Assembly: GCF_001750685.1 (NCBI RefSeq)
Contig: NZ_CP017269.1
Coordinates: 1,302,001-1,366,000, forward strand
Direction: 5' to 3'
DNA length: 64,000 bases
Origin: Geosporobacter ferrireducens
GTDB taxonomy: Bacteria > Bacillota > Clostridia > Peptostreptococcales > Thermotaleaceae
Under the pieces are notes generated by a model. That model searched no databases. It saw only the letters and a list, made by a program, of their open reading frames with translations, and was not told where the DNA came from. The position numbers and the translations under genes were made by a program. Below, piece after piece: positions 23,693-32,863 of the stretch; position 1 is the stretch's first letter, and each line of letters opens with the position of its first letter.

Positions 23693-25831
23693 TTATTTGT
23701 AAGCCACTGCTATTATTTCATCCTCCTGATCAAGAAAGTCTGTCTCAACTTCCATAATCGAGTATAGTTGTTCTGCATTTTGCATGCCAGTTAAATCAAG
23801 CATTTTTTCTTTATAGAATAGGAACACTTTAGGAATAGTTGCATTTGCATCGGAGTAGGTAGTATTCTCATCAAGGAATTCAGCAAAAATGCTATTTGTT
23901 TGGGATTTTTTAAACTTTAGGCATGCTGCCTTTTCTTTTTTTAACCTTACTACACCCTCCCGGTCAATGATGCAGGAGTATCTTTTTTTCTTCTTGAGAA
24001 GACCCATAAAAGCTTTTTCAGTAGTATTTGCTTCAAACAAATACCATCTTCCAATTCCATACAAAAAGGCTACATCTCCTGCTTGAACAACCAATGCTTC
24101 AGCTGATATTTGTTTGAGCTGCTCCACGGACAAGTTCACAGCCGACAGGTCTTTTTTCCTTAATTCGGTAGCACCTGTTGCGATTGCCCTAACCATATTT
24201 TTCTGGTTATCTATCTCGATGGTAACATCCACAGTTTGTTCATTGGCACCTGATTTAACGATTCTCTCAATTACATCTGCACGAATCCTCTTGATATCAT
24301 TTTCTGTAGGATTTACGATTGTACGTTCAATTTGCTCCCTCACCATTGCCAGTGCCACACCGATCGTAGAGATATAGGGCGCATTTTTCGCAATTTTCCA
24401 CTTGAAACCGTAGTGCTCAGCTAATGCATTCACCACTACCGCCCCGCTTCCGCCGCCGCCTACCAATGTAATGAATCTTTTATCAAGGGCATATTCCCTG
24501 ATTAACGCATCAATAACCACGGACAGTTTTTGGATAGCAATTTCCATAACCTGTTTTGCAGCTTCCTCAGTACCGGTTCCCACATGATCTGCTAAAGCCT
24601 GCCATGCGATTTTTGCACAATTAACCTTTCCCTGTGCATAATCACCTTCTGGGATATAGCCTAATATATTGGCTGCTCCTGCAAGGGTTAATGAATACTC
24701 TTTGCCGTCCTGAGCAGTAATTGTTGCATATTCTTTAGGATCATCCCTTCGCGGGCTTACAAAATTAATTTTCGCTTCAGTGATTGCTCCTTCTTCAACA
24801 AAGCACTCGTATTTCTTGCCGGCAATATGTGCACTTCTGGGACCAACATCCACAATTTGACCATCTTTAACCCTAATCATACTGCCGCCGGCAATCCCCA
24901 TCGTTCTTACATCCAGGGACTGCAGGTATGTTTTATGTCCTCCTACTTGGGCATACTTCATCATTACCCTGCCATTTTTGATTACCGAGATGTCAACACT
25001 GGTGCCTCCGACCTCGAGAAATATCCCATCGGAAACTTTTTCATATATAAGTGCTCCCGCAACACCGGCTGCCAATCCGGAAAGCATTGTAAGAATCGGT
25101 CTTTGGCGGACTTCATTTATACTCATGACGCCTCCGTCACAACGCATAATCATGAGATTTGACTTTATTTTTGTATCTAATACTGCCTTTTCAGTCATAT
25201 TGGCAGTTTCCATCATTTTGGGTATAAGGCTTGCATTTACAACAGCAGTACGTGTACGCATTTTTAGTCCGTAAAGCTGTGATATTTCATGCCCTCCTGT
25301 ATTATACAACCCCTTGCCGGCAGCAATTTCCATTACCTTTAACTCGTTAGCGGGATTATCTACGCTATATGCCTCAGAAGCCACGATTACTTCACAGCCT
25401 TCTGACAGGAGTTCTTCTATTGCTTCGGAAATAGATTGCTGATTCAGCGCTTTAGAATCAACAAACCGGTGCTTTGATTTCAAATGCTTATTCGGTGCCA
25501 ATTCTATGTTCTCTACATTGGTTTCTTTTTTAGCACTGATCGCATCGATTCCTGTTCCCATACCTATAATCCCAACTGCTGCTACATCGCCCTCCAACAG
25601 CGCATTCGTGGCTTGCGTCGTTCCATGGGCAATAAACACTACATCCTCCGGAGCTATATTGTGTTCACTCATCAGAGTAGAAATTATTTTTACAACACCA
25701 ACTGCCACTCCTTCTTCATGGGTTGTAGGAAGCTTCATTTTAGCGATTACTTCGTATGTAGAATTATCTATAATTACAGCGTCTGTAAAGGTTCCCCCTA
25801 CATCAATACCAATTCTTATCTTTTTGGTCAT
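23693..25831 (-). CDS. Hydantoinase/oxoprolinase (HyuA) family protein
   Basis: A 712-residue protein of the HyuA family, which uses ATP to open lactam or hydantoin-like rings or carboxylate substrates. The ASKHA-type start RIGIDVGGTFTDAVIID, then FIAHGTTQATNALLEG, LSGLAAGVAGALI and FLEVGGTSVDISVIKNG are diagnostic. A late glycine motif (LVGGGGSGAVVVNALAEHYG) completes the ATPase core, and 170 extra residues follow. No HyuB subunit gene is adjacent, which is atypical. It is the second gene of the operon after the permease. The substrate is unknown. Confidence 0.9.
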   Translation of the reverse strand: MTKKIRIGIDVGGTFTDAVIIDNSTYEVIAKMKLPTTHEEGVAVGVVKIISTLMSEHNIAPEDVVFIAHGTTQATNALLEGDVAAVGIIGMGTGIDAISAKKETNVENIELAPNKHLKSKHRFVDSKALNQQSISEAIEELLSEGCEVIVASEAYSVDNPANELKVMEIAAGKGLYNTGGHEISQLYGLKMRTRTAVVNASLIPKMMETANMTEKAVLDTKIKSNLMIMRCDGGVMSINEVRQRPILTMLSGLAAGVAGALIYEKVSDGIFLEVGGTSVDISVIKNGRVMMKYAQVGGHKTYLQSLDVRTMGIAGGSMIRVKDGQIVDVGPRSAHIAGKKYECFVEEGAITEAKINFVSPRRDDPKEYATITAQDGKEYSLTLAGAANILGYIPEGDYAQGKVNCAKIAWQALADHVGTGTEEAAKQVMEIAIQKLSVVIDALIREYALDKRFITLVGGGGSGAVVVNALAEHYGFKWKIAKNAPYISTIGVALAMVREQIERTIVNPTENDIKRIRADVIERIVKSGANEQTVDVTIEIDNQKNMVRAIATGATELRKKDLSAVNLSVEQLKQISAEALVVQAGDVAFLYGIGRWYLFEANTTEKAFMGLLKKKKRYSCIIDREGVVRLKKEKAACLKFKKSQTNSIFAEFLDENTTYSDANATIPKVFLFYKEKMLDLTGMQNAEQLYSIMEVETDFLDQEDEIIAVAYK

Positions 25832-25909
25832 TGTTTTCCTCCTCTTATCCCTTTCGTCATCGTTTGTCTCCAGAGGTCTATCGATCTAATGCATTAAATG
25901 CCTTTTTTT

Positions 25910-25948
25910 ACAAGCGGTACAGATGGAAATTTCATCTATACCGCTTGT
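25910..25948 (-). other. Long hairpin between permease and hydantoinase genes
   Basis: Arms ACAAGCGGTACAGATG (25910-25925) and its complement at 25933-25948 (15 of 16 pairs) with a 7-nt loop. On the minus strand it is followed by A, not T, so it is more likely an mRNA-stabilising or processing structure between operon genes than a terminator. Confidence 0.6.
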
Positions 25949-25965
25949 TTTAAAATCTATGCAGA

Positions 25966-27252
25966 CTAAAACACTAAAAAGCTTGCAAGTATTAAACCTG
26001 CGATTGTAGATATGGCTATCCATAAAATCGTTTTCTTAAGAATCTCATTTGGATCCGTCTTAATAAAGTCTGACACCCAAACATTATGAGAATTTGTTGG
26101 GTCACATACAGCTTGAACATTGCTGGTTAACCGGAGTGCAAGCATAGCGCCCACCGGATTCATGCCACCTGCCGCTAAAAGTGCTACCAAACCGCTTCCA
26201 AGGCCCCACACATTCAGTGGCCCTCTATAAATTGCAAGAGGAGATAGCAGTCCAAAAATGAGTATATACGTTACAGGGCTGCCTGGAATGATGGCATTAA
26301 TAAAAGGCTGTAGGATTTTAGCTACTTGGGGTGCCATAACAGCATTTAATAACATACCGATTCCTATCATCAAGGAAGCTGCTCCAGCTGTATCTTGTAT
26401 TCCTTCGATTAATGCGCTGGATGTTACTTGTACGGGATTTTTAGGCGTAGATAGTATCAGTGTAAGTAAAATACCTGTCATTACTGCCGGAACCAATGGA
26501 ACTTTAAAGGCAAAAACCAAAACTACAGGAATAATCGGACTGATAAGGGCAATTGCCCTTACATTTTTTTCTTGTGTCATTGGGCTAGCAGTGGGCATAG
26601 CCCATGCTTTACTCGTATACCCTGCATATTTAACAAAATAAACTACGATGAATATGGATGCTAAGACCAATGGTAATCCAGGAACCCATGAATAAGCGGT
26701 AACGGTTTCAAGCGGTAATTGCAGTACATCTATGTATACGCCCAAGGTTCCAACGCTAAAAGTAACACCGATGCCGTTAGCTAATAATAGCACGATGCCG
26801 CTTACGATGGGACTTATCCCCGAAGAAATCATAATCGGGAGTATGATCGTACCGACCAAAATAACCATTCCTAAACCATTCGATGCTGCAAAGATTACAG
26901 AAGCTACCCCTAAAAAAGCTAAAGCGATTGCCAGCGGCTTATCACCTGCTAATTCAGCTGCTTTCCTGATGATCGTGCTTGTGATCCCAACCTTTGTCAA
27001 TATCTTTCCAAACCATGCGCCGAAAAAGAGCCCTGCTATTGCTGTACTCATTCTCATAGAACCTGCTTCCAGGATATTTTTGGCAATCGTGAACTCTTCG
27101 CCGTTTGCCGACCTAAAGGGTATCCCTGCTATAAAAGCAATGGAAACAGCCATAATGGGCAAAGCAAGAATTGTTGGCAATTTACGCATCATCATAAGCG
27201 CTACCAAAATTCCAAATGTACAGAGTATTCCAACTACCTGCAATGTGTTCAT
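25966..27252 (-). CDS. IT-superfamily permease (CitMHS/GntP-like)
   Basis: A 428-residue membrane protein with about twelve hydrophobic segments. The overall pattern (short N-terminus, repeated half structure, loops such as GNPVQVTSS and the C-terminal LTSNVQAVCDPTNSHNVWVSDF) fits the ion-transporter superfamily that carries organic and sugar acids (citrate, gluconate) with cations. I cannot place it in one family with certainty. GGGGGGTTTTTT precedes the ATG. It is the first gene of the operon, directly behind a promoter overlapped by an RpiR-type palindrome, so it probably imports the substrate used by the downstream enzymes. Confidence 0.75.
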   Translation of the reverse strand: MNTLQVVGILCTFGILVALMMMRKLPTILALPIMAVSIAFIAGIPFRSANGEEFTIAKNILEAGSMRMSTAIAGLFFGAWFGKILTKVGITSTIIRKAAELAGDKPLAIALAFLGVASVIFAASNGLGMVILVGTIILPIMISSGISPIVSGIVLLLANGIGVTFSVGTLGVYIDVLQLPLETVTAYSWVPGLPLVLASIFIVVYFVKYAGYTSKAWAMPTASPMTQEKNVRAIALISPIIPVVLVFAFKVPLVPAVMTGILLTLILSTPKNPVQVTSSALIEGIQDTAGAASLMIGIGMLLNAVMAPQVAKILQPFINAIIPGSPVTYILIFGLLSPLAIYRGPLNVWGLGSGLVALLAAGGMNPVGAMLALRLTSNVQAVCDPTNSHNVWVSDFIKTDPNEILKKTILWIAISTIAGLILASFLVF

Positions 27253-27607
27253 AAAAAACCCCCCTTTTTTATATCATTAAGAACACCCATTGGATGGTGA
27301 TCATAATGTCACTTATGGTATAAGTTCACTGTATCCCCCACTGCAGCATCAAATAACCGGCTTCAGTATTTATTTCTTTATACTCGTTATGATATAATCC
27401 TATCATCATTTTCAAAATGTTTCAATATTTTTGAAAGATTTTTTTCAAAACATTAGACGTTTTTTGATTTTATTTTTTCACTTCCAAAGACATGTTTTGA
27501 CAGAATTTAAAAATTTCCTTCACTAAATGTGATATGGTTTGTTTTTTTCTAGTATATATGCTATTGTATTTATAAAATTAAATGTATGAAGTATGAGGTG
27601 GTAATAA
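27253..27607. promoter_or_regulatory. Divergent promoter region permease operon / RpiR gene
   Basis: Minus-strand promoter: TTGAAA at 27425-27420, 17-nt spacer, TAGGAT at 27402-27397. The -35 is part of a palindrome TTTCAA-TATTT-TTGAAA at 27420-27436, which is a plausible RpiR operator, with similar TTTTCAAAA half-like sequences on both sides (about 27410 and 27442). The rest is AT-rich; nothing else recognised. Confidence 0.55.
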
Positions 27608-28465
27608 ATGATACCAACGGTAATTGCTAAAATTATTTCTATGCAGCCCAATTTCACCATGAGTGAAAATGAAATAAGCCAATATGTAATTAATAATACT
27701 GAGTCAGTGATTTCAAGCACTATCACCACTATTGCAAAAGAAACGAATACATCAGAAGCAAGTATAAATCGTTTCTGTAAAAAGATGGGATATAAAGGCT
27801 TCAACAGTTTTAAAATTGCACTAATGCAGGAAAATTTCTACAATAACATGAAACAGCAGAATACCTACAATGCCAATGAAGGATTAATCGAATCCATAAC
27901 TGCTGACTATCGTCAAATGCTCATAAATACATCTGCCATGATGAGCGAGGAAAATATTATTGAAGCTGTTGAATATATTAAATCAGCTAAAAACATCCAT
28001 ATATTTGCTTTATCCAATTCAGCTTTTCTTGCCAGTGAGCTTGAATTCAAACTAAGGGTCTTAGGCATCTCTGCTAAGGCTCATACCGATGTCTTTGATA
28101 TGCATATTTCTGCAATAAATATCTCGCCAAAGGATGTAGCCATTATAATCGCTCCCACTATTTTAATGCGGGATATCTATCAGTGTTTAACTACTTGCCA
28201 TGAAAAAGGAGCTAAAATCATAAGCATTTCAAGTTATGATTCTTCCAAGCTAAATGATTTTGTAAATGTGAAATTCATTACTTCTGATAAAATTACTGCC
28301 AAGAACTCTATTTCCCTTTCCAATAACTTAATGTATTTATACGTCCTGGACTTAATTTATAGTGCATTGCTTAAGAGTGACAAATCCTTGCGTGAGAAAA
28401 AACTAAACAGTGATTCTGTTTTAAACAGCCACCAAACCATTGATAATAATATATTGGAATATTAA
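27608..28465 (+). CDS. MurR/RpiR-family transcriptional regulator
   Basis: A 285-residue regulator with an RpiR helix-turn-helix at residues 15-75 (MSENEISQYVINN, then TNTSEASINRFCKKMGYKGFNSFKI) and a C-terminal SIS sugar-phosphate binding domain (IHIFALSNSAFLASELEFKLRVLG, IIIAPT). RpiR proteins sense phosphosugars. It is transcribed away from the permease operon; TGAGGTGGT lies upstream of the ATG. Because the operon ends in a sugar kinase, the effector could be that kinase's product. Confidence 0.92.
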   Translation: MIPTVIAKIISMQPNFTMSENEISQYVINNTESVISSTITTIAKETNTSEASINRFCKKMGYKGFNSFKIALMQENFYNNMKQQNTYNANEGLIESITADYRQMLINTSAMMSEENIIEAVEYIKSAKNIHIFALSNSAFLASELEFKLRVLGISAKAHTDVFDMHISAINISPKDVAIIIAPTILMRDIYQCLTTCHEKGAKIISISSYDSSKLNDFVNVKFITSDKITAKNSISLSNNLMYLYVLDLIYSALLKSDKSLREKKLNSDSVLNSHQTIDNNILEY

Positions 28466-28607
28466 TTGTAATTATAGGTCCTATTTTATTGACCTATATA
28501 CTTTATAAGCTTATTACGGAACATATCGATGAACGCTTTGACGAATTGAAAAAATGGCTGCAATATAATAATCAAGAAAAATGACTATTTTTTTAGTTTT
28601 CATTTAA
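28465..28607 (+). repeat. Degenerate copy of small membrane-protein gene (repeat copy 1)
   Basis: From 28465 the sequence reads IVIIGPILLTYILYKLI, then EHIDERFDELKKWLQYNNQEK-stop (28584). This is nearly identical to the small protein at 32633-32767. The N-terminal codons and ribosome binding site are missing, with no in-frame ATG, GTG or TTG. DNA similarity continues about 20 bp past the stop. Together with copy 2 it brackets the 28.8-32.5 kb cassette in direct orientation. Confidence 0.8.
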
Positions 28608-28761
28608 ATGTTTGGTATTCTTAAGGGGGATTATGGATTTAGGCGCTTTTTACTACGAGGGAAAAAGAATGTAAAAACAGAATTCTTCCTTCTGTGCTTA
28701 AAATAGACTAGCTGCAGTTTTTTCACAAAACTTCAATGAAAAAGCACCCATTATTGAAAGA
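28608..28761. other. Remaining convergent intergenic sequence, nothing recognised
   Basis: This is the gap between repeat copy 1 and the ornithine cyclodeaminase terminator. No coding or structured signal is seen. Confidence 0.4.
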
Positions 28762-28816
28762 AAAAAGGAACTGTCACGCCATGATTGTTAAATCATTTTG
28801 AGACAGTCCCTTTCCG
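28762..28816 (-). terminator. Terminator of the cyclodeaminase gene
   Basis: Minus strand: AAAGGGACTGTC (about 28815-28804) pairs with GACAGTTCCTTTT (about 28775-28763), with an inner imperfect stem, followed by TTTTTC. Confidence 0.65.
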
Positions 28817-28832
28817 TAATCTATAGTTTTCT

Positions 28833-29819
28833 TTAAAGCAGCTTTATCGTTGTCCCAACATTCGAAGATAATGCCTTTTGATAGATCAAAGCAGCCAAAG
28901 TATTGTCTTGAATTCCCATGCCAGTAGAATCAAAAATAGTAACCTCAGATTCATTTGTTCTTGCTTCTTTATTTCCAAGAAGAACTTCTCCTAGTTCAGC
29001 ATATATGTCCGAAATCTCTATATCACCTGTTTCAATTGCATTCTGTATTTCACCACGTTCAACGCACTGCGCTACTGAATCAACATATATTTTGGACCGA
29101 CAGAATATCTTTGGGTCAATTTCTTGCTTGCCTTTCATATCAGCTCCGATAGCAATTATATGCGTTCCACTCTTAACCCATTCATTCATAACAAGCATCT
29201 TTCTGCTTGGTGTTGTTGTGACAATAATATCCGCATCCATAACAGCTTCTTTTGATGTTCCGCAGGTTTCAACCGACACATTTAGCAAGGCTGAAATGTC
29301 ATTTTTGTAGGCATTCATGAATTCCTTACAGGTATCCCATACAGACACAGATTCTATATTAACAACTTCACTTATCGCCTTAATTTGTAAACGTGCTTGA
29401 TTCCCTGCTCCGATTACAGCTACTTTTTTTGAATCTTTTTTTGCTAAAAGGCGAGCTGATAATCCACCAGCTGCACCCGTTCTGTAACTAGTAATCAGGC
29501 TTCCATCCATTATACATAATGGATATCCATTCTTACCATCAAGCAATATAATTGTTGCCAGTAATGTAGGCATATTGTACCGCTTTGGATTATCCCAGTA
29601 TCCAGATGCACATTTGATACTTACTAGTGCTTCGGATTTTGAATAACATGTCTTAATATCAATTTCTCCATTATGCTCTGCATCGTCAATAGATACAATA
29701 GGTGGTTGAATAACCTGATCGCTGCAATAAGCTTTATATGCCTGTTCAACAGAAGCAATTGCGTCTTTCATATTTATTAGCTTGCTTACATCTTGTTTTG
29801 ATAAAATAAGCGTTTCCAT
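28833..29819 (-). CDS. Ornithine cyclodeaminase / mu-crystallin family protein
   Basis: A 328-residue NAD(P)-dependent enzyme of the ornithine cyclodeaminase/mu-crystallin family. Family markers are YRTGAAGGLSARLLA at about 109-123 and the dinucleotide motif VAVIGAGNQARLQ at about 131-143, then GTHIIAIGADMKGKQEI. Members act as ornithine cyclodeaminase, alanine dehydrogenase-like or ketimine reductases; the substrate cannot be fixed here. It overlaps in function with the aminotransferase 8 bp upstream; a keto acid/amino acid interconversion route is likely. Confidence 0.9.
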   Translation of the reverse strand: METLILSKQDVSKLINMKDAIASVEQAYKAYCSDQVIQPPIVSIDDAEHNGEIDIKTCYSKSEALVSIKCASGYWDNPKRYNMPTLLATIILLDGKNGYPLCIMDGSLITSYRTGAAGGLSARLLAKKDSKKVAVIGAGNQARLQIKAISEVVNIESVSVWDTCKEFMNAYKNDISALLNVSVETCGTSKEAVMDADIIVTTTPSRKMLVMNEWVKSGTHIIAIGADMKGKQEIDPKIFCRSKIYVDSVAQCVERGEIQNAIETGDIEISDIYAELGEVLLGNKEARTNESEVTIFDSTGMGIQDNTLAALIYQKALSSNVGTTIKLL

Positions 29820-29827
29820 TTGATCAC

Positions 29828-30949
29828 CTAAATATATTTCTTTTCTTGTAAGTATTCTTCAAATTTTGAGAGACTTTCTGCAAAATTTGTCCTGCCATAG
29901 CCCATTCTGAAATATTGTCCTTTAAAATCATAAATACTTGATGGCAGTAAAAGTACTCCTTTTTCTGCAACCATTATCTCACAGAAGTCATGGATTGGCA
30001 TTTGGGTATTCATTTTATGAAATGCTACTGGCCCAGCCATTGGTCGGTTGTATTTAAAAAGCTTCGAATATCTATGAAAGAAATCATCCGCAATCTTAAG
30101 ATTTGATTCGATTATGCATTTATTCTTCTTTAAGATTTCATCACTATGTTTGAGTGCGATCATAGAAAGATACTCAGATGGACCGCTGGAGCAAATACTT
30201 GTGTAATGCTTCATTTTTTTCACCTTTTCAATAATCTCATGATCTTTAGTGGCAATCCATCCAAGTCTGAGTCCTGCCAAACCATATGCCTTTGACATAA
30301 CCCCAAGTGATATGCCCTTTTCATAGCAATCAGCAAACCAAGGCCGCTTAATCCCATCTAATTCAACACCTTTATATACTTCATCACAAAAGACATATAA
30401 ATCATATCTTCTTGCTATTTCAACTATTTTTTCTATTTCTTCTTTTTTAAAGGTATAACCTGTCGGATTATTAGGGCTGTTCAAACATATGAGTTTTGTG
30501 TTTGGTTTTATCATACTTTCCAATTTATTAAAGTCAATTGCCCAACCATTCTCTGCCTGTTCTAAAGACCATTTTGATACTTCACACCCTATTGAATTTG
30601 CAACTTCGAATAATGATTGATAAATGGGGAATTGACATATTACATGGTCTTCTTGATCTAACAACACATTCATAAAATTGAATATTGGCTCTTGTGCTCC
30701 AACGTGAACTATAATTTCCTCCGGTACAATTGTTGTATACAGATTTGCGATAACCTCTCGTAGATATGGACTTCCAGACACTTCAGTGTATCCCAGCCAC
30801 CCTTCCAAAAATTCTTTCTCCGAACCCGGCTCGTAAGCAAGCAGTTCCTTGATACTCATCGAAGCACAATCTGACTGCGTAAGTAAATAGGGTGCAGAAA
30901 ACTCATGCTTTCCGAAAAACACTTCCAATTTAAAATCTTTTAACTTCAT
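29828..30949 (-). CDS. PLP-dependent class I/II aminotransferase
   Basis: A 373-residue fold-type I aminotransferase. NSPNNPTG with the PLP-binding Asn, FCDEVYKG with the Asp and the Schiff-base lysine in MSKAYGLAGLRLGW are in order. It lies 8 bp before the cyclodeaminase gene in the same operon and diverges from a MocR regulator. A role in making or degrading an amino acid (for instance a diamino acid that the cyclodeaminase then handles) is plausible but inferred. Confidence 0.92.
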   Translation of the reverse strand: MKLKDFKLEVFFGKHEFSAPYLLTQSDCASMSIKELLAYEPGSEKEFLEGWLGYTEVSGSPYLREVIANLYTTIVPEEIIVHVGAQEPIFNFMNVLLDQEDHVICQFPIYQSLFEVANSIGCEVSKWSLEQAENGWAIDFNKLESMIKPNTKLICLNSPNNPTGYTFKKEEIEKIVEIARRYDLYVFCDEVYKGVELDGIKRPWFADCYEKGISLGVMSKAYGLAGLRLGWIATKDHEIIEKVKKMKHYTSICSSGPSEYLSMIALKHSDEILKKNKCIIESNLKIADDFFHRYSKLFKYNRPMAGPVAFHKMNTQMPIHDFCEIMVAEKGVLLLPSSIYDFKGQYFRMGYGRTNFAESLSKFEEYLQEKKYI

Positions 30950-31058
30950 TCTTCATCATTCCTTTCTTGAATTTATAATCATAATACAATATAATAACTT
31001 AGAAATAACCAGCCAAAAAAAAATTTCTATCCATCCAAGTTAATATGAGGAGCAGATT

Positions 31059-32525
31059 ATGAAAACCAAATCTAGCGGAACTGTTATAATAGATTGGAAG
31101 CCTGATAAAGGCTCTGACATTACTTTAACTAAACAAATTATTGGATATCTTAAAGGACGTATAGCAAAAGGTGACTGGTTAGTTGGTCAAAAACTTCCAT
31201 CCCAACGTAAACTAGCCCAGTTATTTGACGTGAACAGAAGTACGATAGCCGAATCACTATCTGAACTTTCAGCACTTGGTATTGTTGATTCTTCATTCGG
31301 AAAAGGCACAACAATAATAAATAATACCTGGTCCCTTATCTTTGCCGGTAGCACACCTGACTGGAATAATTATATTGAACATGGAATTCATAGACCTAAC
31401 AATCCAACGATTCAAGCAATCAATAAATTTGAATTTTTCGAACCAATAACTAGACTGGGTACAGGCGAAATGTCTCCCGATGAGTTCCCATGCGATTTGA
31501 TGGCAAGCGTACTCAAAAGAGTGTCTGATCTGAATATTTCTTATAATTATCTAGAGCCACTTGGTCTTTATGAACTTCGTGCAGGATTATGCAAGTACCT
31601 CAAAAAGTTCAATTTGTCTGTTGAACCTTCACAAGTTTTGATTGTCTCAGGATCACTCCAGGCTTTGCAGCTTATTTCGCTTAGTATATTAGGTCCAAAT
31701 TCTGTTGTTCTTGTTGAAGAACCATCATATATCAAATCCCTGAGAGTATTTGACTTTTCGGGTATTACAATGAAAAATGTTCCAATGGATAAAGATGGTA
31801 TACAACCATGGATGATAGATGACACGATATTGAAAAAAGGAATGTCGATTTTGTACACAATTCCAACATTTCATAATCCAACAGGAATTACTATGAGCGA
31901 AAATAGACGAAGTGAATTGCTTAGGTGGTGTAGACTTAATCAACTACCAATCATTGAGGATGATGTTTATAGAGAATTGTATTTTGATGATCCTCCTCCG
32001 TTTCCAATTAAATCAATAGATACTTCCGGAAACGTACTTTACCTTGGAAGTGTATCAAAATCATTAGCACCAGGTTTTAGAATTGGATGGATTATAGGAC
32101 CTGAGTCTATTGTCGAGCGTCTGGGAGACATAAAGATGCAGACTGATTATGGTTCGAGTTCTCTTTCTCAATGGATCATGACAGAATGGTTTGCCAGTGG
32201 GTTATATGAAGTGCATATTCAGAAATTTAGAAAACAGCTAAAGAAAAGATGCTTTTTTATGCTTCGCCTGCTTGACATGTATTTTTCAGATATTGCAACT
32301 TGGAATATTCCTAAAGGCGGCTTCTATATTTGGCTGAAGATAAACAAATCTATCCCGATAGAAAAAGTTTTTCATCACGCACTGAAGGATAATATATTGA
32401 TCAATCCAGGTGATATATACAGCTTTAAGAAAAATAACTGTATTCGACTTTCTTATTCTTATGCATCAAATCAAGACATGGAAGATGGATTAATAAAACT
32501 TTCCAATATTATTAGAAAAATGTAG
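31059..32525 (+). CDS. MocR/PdxR-type GntR-aminotransferase regulator
   Basis: A 488-residue fusion. Residues 20-90 form a GntR winged helix (GDWLVGQKLPSQRKLAQLF, then VNRSTIAESLSELSALGIV). Residues 110-488 form an aminotransferase-like domain with IPTFHNPTG, IEDDVYRELYFDD and the PLP lysine in LGSVSKSLAPGFRIGW. MocR proteins sense PLP with an amino compound and control a divergent gene; here that is the aminotransferase-cyclodeaminase operon starting 110 bp away. GAGGAGCAG precedes its ATG. Confidence 0.93.
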   Translation: MKTKSSGTVIIDWKPDKGSDITLTKQIIGYLKGRIAKGDWLVGQKLPSQRKLAQLFDVNRSTIAESLSELSALGIVDSSFGKGTTIINNTWSLIFAGSTPDWNNYIEHGIHRPNNPTIQAINKFEFFEPITRLGTGEMSPDEFPCDLMASVLKRVSDLNISYNYLEPLGLYELRAGLCKYLKKFNLSVEPSQVLIVSGSLQALQLISLSILGPNSVVLVEEPSYIKSLRVFDFSGITMKNVPMDKDGIQPWMIDDTILKKGMSILYTIPTFHNPTGITMSENRRSELLRWCRLNQLPIIEDDVYRELYFDDPPPFPIKSIDTSGNVLYLGSVSKSLAPGFRIGWIIGPESIVERLGDIKMQTDYGSSSLSQWIMTEWFASGLYEVHIQKFRKQLKKRCFFMLRLLDMYFSDIATWNIPKGGFYIWLKINKSIPIEKVFHHALKDNILINPGDIYSFKKNNCIRLSYSYASNQDMEDGLIKLSNIIRKM

Positions 32526-32632
32526 AATTAACCCCTTACTTATGGTAGTCTATGTGCTGTATAATAGTAGCATAATGTGCAACAAGGATTATTTTATGCA
32601 ACAGGAAAATACATCATTAAAGGAGGTTAAAT

Positions 32633-32767
32633 ATGCAAATTCCCTGGATTGTAGTTATAGGTCCTATTTTATTGACCTATATACTTTACAAACTTATTAA
32701 GGAGCATATCGACGAACGCTTTGAAGAATTGAAAAAATGGCTTCAAGATAATATTCAAGAAAAATAA
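32633..32767 (+). CDS. Small membrane protein, 44 residues (repeat copy 2)
   Basis: Starts MQIPWIVVIGPILLTYILYK, then LIKEHIDERFEELKKWLQDN-IQEK. A strong AAAGGAGG lies 7 nt before the ATG, supporting translation. Residues 4-20 form one transmembrane helix, and the charged remainder is a likely amphipathic helix. The function is unknown. DNA from 32648 on is repeated at 28465-28607. A possible -10 TATAAT at about 32560 lies upstream. Confidence 0.75.
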   Translation: MQIPWIVVIGPILLTYILYKLIKEHIDERFEELKKWLQDNIQEK

Positions 32768-32863
32768 CTATTCTTTTGGCTTTCATTTAAACCGCATTCT
32801 TTAACATTATACGGAAGAAGAATTGAATAATAAAAAAAGGCATTAAGTCTGAGCCGTCCCTCC

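Noticed and set aside
24827-25897. Plus-strand frames of 100-140 codons opposite the hydantoinase gene
   Set aside because: Antisense shadows of a well-supported gene, without ribosome binding sites or family motifs.
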